Assembly: GCA_025963425.1 (NCBI GenBank)
Contig: JAOPUQ010000258.1
Coordinates: 1 to 8,437, forward strand
Source: Modestobacter sp.
GTDB taxonomy: Bacteria > Actinomycetota > Actinomycetes > Mycobacteriales > Geodermatophilaceae
DNA length: 8,437 bases
Direction of reading: 5' to 3'
Below, in pieces: positions 1 through 6,101 of this stretch. Every line of letters starts with the position of its first letter. Positions within the stretch are counted from its first letter, which is position 1. The notes under the pieces were generated by a model that was given only the letters and a program-made list of their open reading frames with translations, made no database searches and had not been told where the DNA came from. The position numbers were made by a program, and so were the translations under genes.

Positions 1-728
1 TGGTCGAGCTGCTCAGCGACGCCGCCGGGGTCGCCGCCGACGTCGGCAGCGGCATCGCGCTGTTCATCGACGAGATGCAGGACGTGCAGCCCGACGACGT
101 CTCGGCCATCTGCGCCGCCTGCCACGAACTGTCCCAGCAGGGCGCCCCGCTCATCGTCGTCGGCGCCGGGCTCCCCCACCTGCCCGCGGTGCTCAGCGCC
201 TCCAAGAGCTACTCCGAGCGACTGTTCCGGTACCTGCGCATCGACCGGCTGGACCGGGCCGCCGCCGACCGGGCGCTGCTGGCCCCGGCCGAGCGGGAGG
301 ACGTCGAGTTCCATCCCGCCGCGCTCGACGCCCTGTACGCGGCCGCCGACGGCTATCCCTACTTCGTGCAGGCCTACGGCAAGGTCACCTGGGACGTCGC
401 CGCCTCCTCCCCCATCACCGCCGCCGACGTGGCGATGGCCGCCCCCGCCGCCGAGGCCGAGCTGGCCGTCGGCTTCTTCGGCTCCCGCTACGACCGGGCC
501 ACCCCCGCCGAGCGGGAGTACATGCACGCCATGGCCGAACTCGGCGGCCCGGCCGGCGCCGCGGTGGGCACCTCGGACGTCGCGATCTCACTGGGCCGCA
601 AGCCCGCGTCGCTGTCCCCGGCCCGGGACTCACTGATCAAGAAGGGCCTGGTCTACTCGGCCGAGCGAGGGCAGATCGCCTTCACCGTGCCGCACTTCGG
701 GCGGTACCTGCTCAGCCACGCCGACTGA
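1..728 (+). CDS. AAA-family ATP-binding protein, C-terminal part (5' end outside window)
   Basis: The reading frame is open from base 3 to the stop at 726-728, so the gene starts before the window. An ATG at 75 exists but is internal: just before it the frame reads IALFIDEMQD (about 54-83), a Walker B motif of hydrophobic strand plus Asp-Glu. A second hydrophobic strand, APLIVVGAGLP (about 144-176), fits sensor 1. The Walker A loop must lie upstream. The last 80 or so residues (TPAEREYMHAMAELGG to the end) look like a winged helix-turn-helix, as in Orc/Cdc6-like and STAND-like bacterial ATPases. No membrane segment is visible. The ATPase class is clear from the motifs. The substrate and cellular role are unknown: it could be a DNA-binding or regulatory ATPase. 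The partner genes needed to tell lie outside the window. Confidence 0.8.
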   Translation, partial: VELLSDAAGVAADVGSGIALFIDEMQDVQPDDVSAICAACHELSQQGAPLIVVGAGLPHLPAVLSASKSYSERLFRYLRIDRLDRAAADRALLAPAEREDVEFHPAALDALYAAADGYPYFVQAYGKVTWDVAASSPITAADVAMAAPAAEAELAVGFFGSRYDRATPAEREYMHAMAELGGPAGAAVGTSDVAISLGRKPASLSPARDSLIKKGLVYSAERGQIAFTVPHFGRYLLSHAD

Positions 729-732
729 GAAA

Positions 733-765
733 GGACCCCCCGGGTCCCCTCGCAGGCTCGGGGAC
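733..765. terminator. Overlapping inverted repeats after the ATPase gene; possible terminator or dispersed repeat
   Basis: Just after the ATPase stop, GGACCC (733-738) can pair with GGGTCC (742-747) around a CCC loop. GTCCCC (744-749) can instead pair with GGGGAC (760-765) around a 10-nt loop. The two helices share bases 744-747, so they exclude each other. There is no T tract. Position and GC-rich pairing suggest a terminator for the ATPase transcript. A dispersed palindromic element is the alternative, which cannot be tested from one copy. Confidence 0.4.
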
Positions 766-819
766 GCCCTGGAGGGGGCCACGCGCATCACTCGGGACGA
801 CGAGGGCAACGGACCACCC

Positions 820-975
820 ATGCCGCCGTGGCTCGAGGCCGGCCTGTGGGGGCTGCTCGGTGGCGGCGCGCTCGCCTACCTGGCCGCCAACGCGGTCCTC
901 GCCCGGCGCTGTTCCACGTGCAACCGGTCCGGCGGGGTGTGGCCCCCGGCCGCCGGGGGCACGGTGGGCACATGA
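820..975 (+). CDS. Possible 51-residue small membrane protein with CxxC motif
   Basis: An ATG at 820 opens a 51-codon frame ending in TGA at 973-975. The product begins MPPWLEAGLWGLL and has one hydrophobic stretch, about residues 8-28 (rich in Gly, Leu and Ala). An Arg-Arg pair and Cys-Ser-Thr-Cys (CxxC, residues 32-35) follow, then a Gly/Pro-rich tail. Its TGA overlaps the hydrolase ATG at 972 in an ATGA arrangement, typical of translational coupling. The ribosome site is weak: GGA at 811-813 is the nearest candidate. The N-terminus resembles the first helix of ZIP-family metal transporters as I remember them, so it may be a remnant of such a gene. No function is assigned; the ORF could be spurious in DNA this GC-rich. 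Confidence 0.4.
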   Translation: MPPWLEAGLWGLLGGGALAYLAANAVLARRCSTCNRSGGVWPPAAGGTVGT

Positions 976-1901
976 GCATCGGCGAGGACACCCGCGTGCC
1001 CCAGGAGATCGCCGTCCCGGTCGCGGGCGGGGACCTCGCGGCCCTGTACTGGGCCGCTGACGCACCCGGTGCCCCGCTGGTGGTGCTGCTGCACGGCATC
1101 ACCGCCAACGCGCTGACCTGGGCGCCGGTGGCGGCCGCGTTGGCCGGGGAGTGCGAGGTCGTCGCCCCGGACCTGCGCGGCCGGGCACACAGCGCACGCC
1201 TGCCCGGGCCCTACGGCCTGTCCGCCCACGCCGCGGACGTGACGGCGCTGCTGGAGCACTTCGGGGCCGACGGTGCGGACGGCGCGGAGGCCACCGTGCT
1301 GGTCGGGCACTCGATGGGCGGCTTCGTCGCCGCGCTGGCCACCGCCGGCCAGGCCCGGGACATGGTGCACGGGCTCGTGCTGGTCGACGGCGGCCTGCCG
1401 CTGGCCGTGCCACCGGCCGCCGACGTCGACGCCGCGCTGGCCGCCGTGCTCGGCCCGGCACTGGCCCGGCTCGACCAGACCTTCCCCGATCTCGCCGCCG
1501 TCCGCGCGTTCTGGGCCGGCCACCCCGCGGTCGGCCCGTGGGTCGACTCCCCCGCGGTCGCCGCGTACCTCGCGCGCGACCTGACCGGCACCCCGCCGGA
1601 GCTGCGCAGCGCCGTCGTCCGGGAGGCGGTGCGGGTCGACGGGGCCGACGTGCTGGACAACGAACTGGTCCTGGAGGCGACAGCCGACTTCGCGGTGCCG
1701 ACCATCCTGCTCTGGGCTCCCCGCGGTCTGCTGGCGGACCCGCCCGGCCTCTACGACGAGGTGCGGCTGGCCGGCCTGGGCCTCGCCGGCGCCGGCGTCA
1801 CCGCCCGCGAGGTGCCCGGCACCGACCACTACTCGATCCTGTGGGCCGAGCCGGGTGTGGCCGCCGTCGCCGGCGCCGTGCGGGCGGCGCTCAGCCGGTG
1901 A
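972..1901 (+). CDS. Alpha/beta hydrolase fold protein
   Basis: This 309-residue protein has the layout of a single-domain alpha/beta hydrolase. LVVLLHGITAN (residues 36-46) carries the HG oxyanion-hole motif. The nucleophile elbow GHSMGG places Ser114 as nucleophile. Asp256, after the strand ILLWAPRG, is a plausible acid, and His286 in PGTDHYS is the catalytic His. A lid-like helical region lies between about 145 and 225. There is no signal peptide or membrane segment, so it is probably a cytoplasmic esterase, lipase-like or C-C bond hydrolase; the substrate cannot be read from sequence. The ATG at 972 is chosen over an in-frame extension to 828 because the fold begins at about residue 13 and the ATG overlaps the stop of the preceding small ORF. 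Its 3' end overlaps the convergent phosphatase gene by 11 bp. Confidence 0.85.
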   Translation: MSIGEDTRVPQEIAVPVAGGDLAALYWAADAPGAPLVVLLHGITANALTWAPVAAALAGECEVVAPDLRGRAHSARLPGPYGLSAHAADVTALLEHFGADGADGAEATVLVGHSMGGFVAALATAGQARDMVHGLVLVDGGLPLAVPPAADVDAALAAVLGPALARLDQTFPDLAAVRAFWAGHPAVGPWVDSPAVAAYLARDLTGTPPELRSAVVREAVRVDGADVLDNELVLEATADFAVPTILLWAPRGLLADPPGLYDEVRLAGLGLAGAGVTAREVPGTDHYSILWAEPGVAAVAGAVRAALSR

Positions 1902-3720
1902 ACGGCCGGACGGCCGGCACCCGCTCCGGGCCGGCCTGCACCGGACGGCGGGCGTCCTCGCGGTGCGCCCGGACGGCCAGCACCGCGACATCGTCCTCCA
2001 CGGCATCGCCCAGCAGCCCGGCGAGCAGCCCGTCGCACAGCACGTCCAGTGACTCCCCCGCCAGCTCGGCCGCCAGGGCGCGCAGCCGGTCCCGGCCGGC
2101 GTCGAGGTCCGACGTGCGGCGCTCGAAGAGCCCGTCGGTGAACAGCAGCAGGGTGCTGCCGGCGGGCAGCTCGACCACCCCGCCGGCGCGCGGCCCGCGC
2201 CAGCCGATGCCCAGCGGCGGGCCGACCGGGCAGTCCAGGTCGGCGACGGTCCCGTCGGGCAGCAGGAGCAGCGGCATCGGATGACCGGCGGTGGCCCAGC
2301 GCAGCCGCCGGACCCCGGTGACCTCGTCGCCCGGGTCCTGCTCCACGCGGGCCACCAGCGCGGTGGCCAGCGTCTCGGCACCGAGCCCGACGACGGCCAG
2401 ATCCACCCGGCGCAGCACCCCGGCCGGCTCGTCCTGCCGGTCGTAGGCGATCGCCCGGACCAGCGTCTTCAGCTGCGCCATCGCCGCCGCGGCCTCGAGG
2501 TCGTGGCCCATCACATCGCCGATCACCAGCACGGTCGACCCGTCGGGCTGCAGGAACGCGTCGTACCAGTCGCCGCCGATGGCGATGCCCTGGGTCGCCG
2601 GCCGGTACCGCACGGCCAGCTCCAGGTGGTCGGGCTGGACCGGGGCCGACAGCAGGCTGCGCTGCAGCCGCTCGGCCACCTGGCCCTGCGCGGTCGCCAG
2701 CCGGGCGTTGTCCAGGGCGAGGGCGGCCCGGAAGGAGGCGACGGCCGCCGTGCGCAGCTCCAGGTCGGTGAACGGCCCGCGGTCGGGCCCGTTGACCAGG
2801 GTCAGCGCCCCGAACAGCTCCTCCCGGGCGACCAGCGGATACGTCGCCACGGCGCTCGGCTGCAGCGACGCCAGCGCCGCGCGGGCCGCGTCGTCGGCGA
2901 CCATGACGTCCAGGTGCGCGTCGGTGAGCTGCTGGATGACCACCGGCGTGCCCTCGCGGAGGGAGGTCGGCACCGGAGCGCCGGCCCGGTTCGAGCGCAC
3001 CCGCAGGTCGGCGTAGCGATGCATCGCGGGGGCCATCGCCGCGTCGCGGTGGGCCCGGCCGACGTCCCGTCGGCGCCCGTCCTCGACCACGGACACCAGG
3101 CACCAGTCTGCCAGCGTGGGGACGACCAGCTCGGCGAAGCGGTGCACCGCCTCGTCGGGGTCCAGGGTCGAGGTCATCGCCTGGCTGATGGCGCCGATGA
3201 GCATCAGGTGCCGGCCGGCCAGCTCCGCCTCGGCCGCCGCCTCCGCCGCGCGGGCCGCCGCCGCCTCGCGGGCGGCCATGGCCTCCTCCCGCGCCTGCTC
3301 CACCTGGCGCCGGGCGGTGACGTCGTCGTAGGTGACCACCAGCCCACCGTCGGTGCGGAAGGCATCCACCTGGAACCAGATCCGCATCGGCTCGAACCAG
3401 GCCTCGAAGCTCGACGGGACGCCGGTGTCCGCGACCTGCCGGTAGTTCCGCTCGAACGGGCTGTCCACCGTCTCGGGGTAGACGTCCCAGATGACCCGGC
3501 CGACCAGCCCGTCGACCGTCTCGCCCAGCAGGGCGGCCCCGGCCGGGTTCATGTAGCTGAACCGCCACTCCGCGTCCAGGACGAACAGCGGGCGGGCCAT
3601 GCCCTCGACCGCCCGCATCAGGAGCGCAGCGGGCGCAGCTCCGCCCACCGAGTTCATGTGACCACTGTGCACCATCGCGGCAGATACGCCGTAAACCCCC
3701 GCCGACGGGGCGTTGCCCAT
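1891..3720 (-). CDS. PAS-GAF-PP2C (SpoIIE/RsbU-type) serine/threonine phosphatase
   Basis: This protein of up to 609 residues has three domains. A PAS fold covers about 35-135 (LFVLDAEWRFSYMNPAGAALLG). An Ala/Glu-rich probable coiled coil covers about 138-168. A GAF domain covers about 172-335. A SpoIIE-type PP2C domain covers about 365-585. Metal-binding acidic motifs are visible: GGDWYD (382-387), GDVMGHD (401-407), TDGL (528-531) and EDDVAVL near the end. There is no membrane segment, so it is a cytosolic sensor phosphatase. Relatives dephosphorylate STAS-type anti-anti-sigma factors in partner-switching pathways; no such partner is in view. The start is uncertain: ATG at 3720, 3675 and 3657 (Met1, Met16, Met22) all precede the PAS domain and none has a good ribosome site. 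It lies 41 bp downstream of dctA on the same strand, so co-transcription is possible. Confidence 0.88.
   Translation of the reverse strand: MGNAPSAGVYGVSAAMVHSGHMNSVGGAAPAALLMRAVEGMARPLFVLDAEWRFSYMNPAGAALLGETVDGLVGRVIWDVYPETVDSPFERNYRQVADTGVPSSFEAWFEPMRIWFQVDAFRTDGGLVVTYDDVTARRQVEQAREEAMAAREAAAARAAEAAAEAELAGRHLMLIGAISQAMTSTLDPDEAVHRFAELVVPTLADWCLVSVVEDGRRRDVGRAHRDAAMAPAMHRYADLRVRSNRAGAPVPTSLREGTPVVIQQLTDAHLDVMVADDAARAALASLQPSAVATYPLVAREELFGALTLVNGPDRGPFTDLELRTAAVASFRAALALDNARLATAQGQVAERLQRSLLSAPVQPDHLELAVRYRPATQGIAIGGDWYDAFLQPDGSTVLVIGDVMGHDLEAAAAMAQLKTLVRAIAYDRQDEPAGVLRRVDLAVVGLGAETLATALVARVEQDPGDEVTGVRRLRWATAGHPMPLLLLPDGTVADLDCPVGPPLGIGWRGPRAGGVVELPAGSTLLLFTDGLFERRTSDLDAGRDRLRALAAELAGESLDVLCDGLLAGLLGDAVEDDVAVLAVRAHREDARRPVQAGPERVPAVRPFTG
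1912..1936 (+). terminator. GC-rich hairpin just after the hydrolase stop
   Basis: GGCCGGC (1912-1918) pairs perfectly with GCCGGCC (1930-1936) across an 11-nt loop, starting 11 bp after the hydrolase stop. It lies within the last codons of the convergent phosphatase gene. There is no T tract. It may end hydrolase transcription, but a 7-bp helix is weak evidence in DNA this rich in G and C. Confidence 0.25.
3697..3710. repeat. Small perfect hairpin near the phosphatase start
   Basis: CCCCG (3697-3701) pairs with CGGGG (3706-3710) around a 4-base CCGA loop. It lies between the first (3720) and second (3675) candidate starts of the phosphatase gene. If translation begins at 3675 or 3657, it is part of the 5' leader and could affect initiation. 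If 3720 is used, it is coding sequence. Confidence 0.3.
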
Positions 3721-3741
3721 CGCCCGACCGGGTGAGCCCGC

Positions 3742-3759
3742 GGCCCGGCGCGGCCGGCC
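3742..3759 (-). terminator. Weak hairpin between dctA and the phosphatase gene
   Basis: Three bases after the dctA stop (in the minus direction), GGCC plus GGC (3742-3745, 3747-3749) pair with GCC plus GGCC (3753-3755, 3756-3759). There is a single bulged C and a 3-base loop. No T tract follows. It could attenuate read-through from dctA into the phosphatase gene, or reflect local GC richness. Confidence 0.3.
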
Positions 3760-3761
3760 CC

Positions 3762-5126
3762 TCAGTGCGCCAGGCTCCCGGCTCGGGCTTCGTCGAGCAT
3801 GCTGCTCTCGTCGAAGGGCCGCTGCCCCGCCAGCACCGCGTCCATCTGCTCGCGGTCCAGCTCCTTGGTCCAGGTGGCCACCAGCACGGTGGCGATGGCG
3901 TTGCCGGCGAAGTTGGTCACCGCGCGCGCCTCGGACATGAACCGGTCGATGCCGACGATGAGCCCGACGCCCTCGAGCAGCTCCGGGCGGTGCGAGGACA
4001 GCCCACCGGCCAGCGTCGCCAGGCCCGCGCCGGTCACCCCGGCGGCACCCTTCGAGGCGATGATCATGAACACCAGCAGGCCGATCTGCTCGCTCAGCGA
4101 CAGCGGGTCACCGAGGGCCTCGGCGATGAACAGCGAGGCCATCGTCAGGTAGATCGCCGTCCCGTCCAGGTTGAACGAGTAGCCGGTCGGCACCACGATC
4201 CCGACCACCGGCTGGGACACCCCGACGTGCTCCATCTTCGCGATCAGCCGGGGCAGCGCGGTCTCCGAGGAGGACGTGGAGACGATCAGCAGGAACTCCC
4301 GGCCCAGGTACCTGAGCAACTTGAAGACGCTCACGTGGGCGACCAGCCGCAGGATCGTGCCCAGGATGCCGATCACGAACACCAGGCAGGTCGCGTAGAA
4401 GCCCAGCATCAGGACGGCGAGGCTCTTCAGCGCGTCCACACCCGTGGCGCCGACCACCGCGGCGATCGCCCCGAAGGCGCCGATCGGGGCCACCCACATG
4501 ACCATGGCCAGGATGCGGAAGACCAGCTTCTGCAGATGGCCGATGCCGCGCAGCACCGGCTCCCCCGCCGTCCCCATGGCCTGGATGGCGAAGCCGACGA
4601 GCAGCGCGACCAGCAGCGCCTGCAGCACCGACCCCGCGGTGAGGGCGGAGAACAGCGTCGTCGGGATCAGGCCCAGGATGAAGCCGGTGGTACCGCCCTC
4701 GCTCTCGGCCTCGCCCGCCAGGGCCGCGCCGCGCTGCCGCAGTTCCTCCGACAGCTGCAGCCCCTCCCCGGGGTGCAGCAGGTTGCCGATGACCAGCCCG
4801 ATCGCCAGGGCGACCGTGGACATCAGCAGGAAGTAGCCCAGCGCCAGGCCGCCGACCCGGCCGACCTTGGCGGCCTGCCGGATGGACCCGATGCCCAGCA
4901 CGATGGTGCAGAAGATGACCGGCGCGATCAGCATCCGGATGAGGGCGACGAAGGCGTCGCCGAGCCACTTGAGGCCGAGGGCGAAGTCGGGGAACACCAG
5001 GCCGACCACGATGCCGAGGGCGACCGCGACGATGACGGAGAGGTAGAGCCAGTGGGTGCGGTCGCGCCGCTTGGCCGGGACTGCCGCGTCCTGAGTGTCG
5101 TTGCCGGTGGCCATGGCGGCGATCAT
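3762..5126 (-). CDS. dctA: C4-dicarboxylate (dicarboxylate/amino acid:cation) symporter, DctA family
   Basis: This 454-residue membrane carrier belongs to the DAACS (glutamate/dicarboxylate symporter) family. Family signatures are present in order: the Ser-rich re-entrant loop STSSSETALPRL (283-294), the NLDGT motif in GYSFNLDGTAIYLTMA (315-330), SKGAAGVTGAG (358-368, second re-entrant loop), and DRFMSEARAVTNFAGNAIATVLVA (394-417, the cation/substrate-binding helix). The DRFMSEAR..TN form is the one seen in DctA rather than GltP, which favours succinate, fumarate or malate uptake with protons or sodium. Hydrophobic helices begin at about residue 26. A hydrophilic insert at about 120-146 is rich in Glu and Gly. 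E. coli DctA has 428 residues, so length is normal. The start is 5126 or the in-frame ATG at 5114; neither has a clear ribosome site. The che hairpin ends 43 bp upstream. Confidence 0.93.
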   Translation of the reverse strand: MIAAMATGNDTQDAAVPAKRRDRTHWLYLSVIVAVALGIVVGLVFPDFALGLKWLGDAFVALIRMLIAPVIFCTIVLGIGSIRQAAKVGRVGGLALGYFLLMSTVALAIGLVIGNLLHPGEGLQLSEELRQRGAALAGEAESEGGTTGFILGLIPTTLFSALTAGSVLQALLVALLVGFAIQAMGTAGEPVLRGIGHLQKLVFRILAMVMWVAPIGAFGAIAAVVGATGVDALKSLAVLMLGFYATCLVFVIGILGTILRLVAHVSVFKLLRYLGREFLLIVSTSSSETALPRLIAKMEHVGVSQPVVGIVVPTGYSFNLDGTAIYLTMASLFIAEALGDPLSLSEQIGLLVFMIIASKGAAGVTGAGLATLAGGLSSHRPELLEGVGLIVGIDRFMSEARAVTNFAGNAIATVLVATWTKELDREQMDAVLAGQRPFDESSMLDEARAGSLAH

Positions 5127-5169
5127 CGCGCGGATGGCCCGGAGCGGCCAGAGGCCGGCACAGACGGCG

Positions 5170-5221
5170 GACCGGGGGAGCGGGGCCCGTCGTGGTCTCC
5201 CACGGCCCCCCTCCCCCGGTC
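5170..5221 (-). terminator. Long near-perfect hairpin, probable terminator of the che operon
   Basis: GACCGGGGGAG (5170-5180) pairs perfectly with CTCCCCCGGTC (5211-5221). After one C/C mismatch the helix continues with GGGGC (5182-5186) against GCCCC (5205-5209). A 4-base bulge follows, then CGTGG (5191-5195) against CCACG (5200-5204), closed by a TCTC loop. That is 21 base pairs in all. It begins 38 bp after the stop of the last che gene. No T tract flanks it on either strand, which is common for terminators in high-GC actinobacteria. It is symmetric, so it could act in both directions. The rest of the 133-bp gap (5127-5259) holds no ORF or promoter I can support. Confidence 0.6.
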
Positions 5222-5259
5222 CCGGGGTCGAGCTGTCCGGTCAGGTCATGCCCTGCCCG

Positions 5260-5742
5260 TCACTTGAGGACGATGGACAGCGCTCCCTTGCCGTAGCCGG
5301 CCACGTCGACGTCCAGGTCGATGCGGTTGAACCCGGCGGCCAGGCCGGCCAGGTCACCGGGCACGGCCTCCCCCGGCGCGTACAGCTTGTACAGCTTCGA
5401 GTGCGTCACGCCGCCGGCGTTGAACATCGCCGCGGCGACGTTGACCACCTCGTGCAGCACCTCCATGTGCATGTCGGAGAGCTCGCCGTCCTCGATGGCG
5501 TCCTCCAGACCGCCCTTGGGGAGCAGTGCGAGCGCACCGGCGCACCATGCGGCCAGCGGCACGTCGATCAGGCAGATGGCGTTGGTGGACAGCTGCGGGT
5601 CGACGTAGACGGCCAGCGCGGCCCCGTCGTTGAGCGACACCGGGTCGCCGGGGGCGACGATGACCTCCTTGCCGAGGAGGCCCTCGAGCAGGTCGCGGAC
5701 GTCCTTGGGGGCCGGCAGGATCGCCGGGGCCGGGGCGGTCAC
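5260..5742 (-). CDS. Divergent CheC/CheX-like protein, last gene of the che operon
   Basis: This 160-residue soluble protein starts at GTG 5742. That start forms a GTGA overlap with the stop of the preceding cheY (5739-5741) and is preceded by a GGACGGGG stretch. An open extension to 5910 only reads cheY in another frame. The segment HMEVLHEVVNVAAAMFNAGG (92-111) contains E98-X2-N101 in a helix-like setting. It is followed 21 residues later by Pro, close to the CheC/CheX/FliY signature D/S-X3-E-X2-N-X22-P, but with Glu at the D/S position. CheC-family proteins dephosphorylate CheY-P. Position after a CheY gene supports that role, but similarity is weak and only one motif is visible. It could instead bind CheY without catalysis. 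Co-transcription is near certain; biochemical function is inferred. Confidence 0.7.
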   Translation of the reverse strand: MTAPAPAILPAPKDVRDLLEGLLGKEVIVAPGDPVSLNDGAALAVYVDPQLSTNAICLIDVPLAAWCAGALALLPKGGLEDAIEDGELSDMHMEVLHEVVNVAAAMFNAGGVTHSKLYKLYAPGEAVPGDLAGLAAGFNRIDLDVDVAGYGKGALSIVLK

Positions 5743-6101
5743 GCGAGGACCCCGTCCAGCGCCTCGCGGAAGGTCTCCTCGGTGAACGGCTTCGCGATGA
5801 GGAAGAGGGCGCCGGCGTTGGCCGCCTTCTCCCGCATCTCCGGGGAGCCCTCCGAGGTCACGAAGCCGAAGGGCACCTGGGAACCGGCGGCGCGCAGCGC
5901 CTCCAGGCACTCCAGACCGGTCATCTCGGGCATGTTCCAGTCCGACAGGACGAGGTCCGGCTTCTCCGAGCCGACCATCTGCAACGCTTCGAGGCCGTCC
6001 TGGGCCTGGATGATCTCGTGGTCGTCGTAACCGGCCTGTCGGAGCGTGCGGATGACGATCTGCCGCATCACACGGCTGTCGTCCGTCACCAGGATCTTCA
6101 C
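5739..6101 (-). CDS. cheY: CheY-type single-domain response regulator (CheY1, promoter-distal)
   Basis: This 120-residue stand-alone receiver domain has the acidic pair Asp7-Asp8, phosphoacceptor Asp54 in SDWNMPEMTG, Thr82 and Lys104 in AKPF. DWNMP is typical of CheY rather than of transcription factors, and no output domain follows. The position of E. coli Tyr106, three residues before the conserved Lys, is Leu101 here, so the usual aromatic switch residue is missing. The GTG start at 6101 overlaps the cheX stop (GTGA) and has a ribosome site (AGGTG) 5 bases upstream. Its stop overlaps the next start the same way. It is presumably phosphorylated by an off-window CheA. It may act on the motor, as a phosphate sink, or through the neighbouring CheC/CheX proteins; the missing aromatic residue makes motor output less certain. 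Confidence 0.9.
   Translation of the reverse strand: MKILVTDDSRVMRQIVIRTLRQAGYDDHEIIQAQDGLEALQMVGSEKPDLVLSDWNMPEMTGLECLEALRAAGSQVPFGFVTSEGSPEMREKAANAGALFLIAKPFTEETFREALDGVLA

Noticed and set aside
828..971. Upstream extension of the hydrolase to an ATG at 828
   Set aside because: The extra 48 residues are Arg/Pro/Gly-rich and not part of the fold. The ATG at 972 overlaps the stop of a short preceding ORF and places the fold correctly.
876..2381. Long minus-strand open frame (501 codons) across the hydrolase and the phosphatase end
   Set aside because: It is antisense to the hydrolase and lies out of frame over the phosphatase. The product is low-complexity Arg/Gly/Pro-rich with no fold motif. 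Long empty frames are normal in DNA with this third-position GC bias.
1829..3568. Second minus-strand frame (579 codons) overlapping the phosphatase
   Set aside because: It is the same strand in another frame, with an Arg/Gly/Ala/Pro-dominated product and no motif. It is a shadow of the real phosphatase frame.
3680..3700. Possible promoter (-10-like GTATCT on the minus strand) before the phosphatase gene
   Set aside because: No matching -35 element lies at a sensible spacing for housekeeping, SigF/SigB-type or flagellar sigma factors.
2281..3735. Plus-strand open frame (484 codons) antisense to the phosphatase
   Set aside because: The composition is Arg/Gln/Gly/His-rich without hydrophobic core patterning, and the opposite strand encodes a full PAS-GAF-PP2C protein with intact catalytic motifs.
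3732..5267. Plus-strand open frame (511 codons) antisense to dctA
   Set aside because: The product is strongly hydrophilic and Gln/Asp/His-rich, the mirror image of a hydrophobic carrier gene. DctA on the other strand has all its family signatures.
5743..5910. N-terminal extension of the CheC/CheX-like protein
   Set aside because: The extension reads cheY in another frame and is Arg/Gly-rich. The GTG at 5742 with a GTGA overlap is the consistent start.
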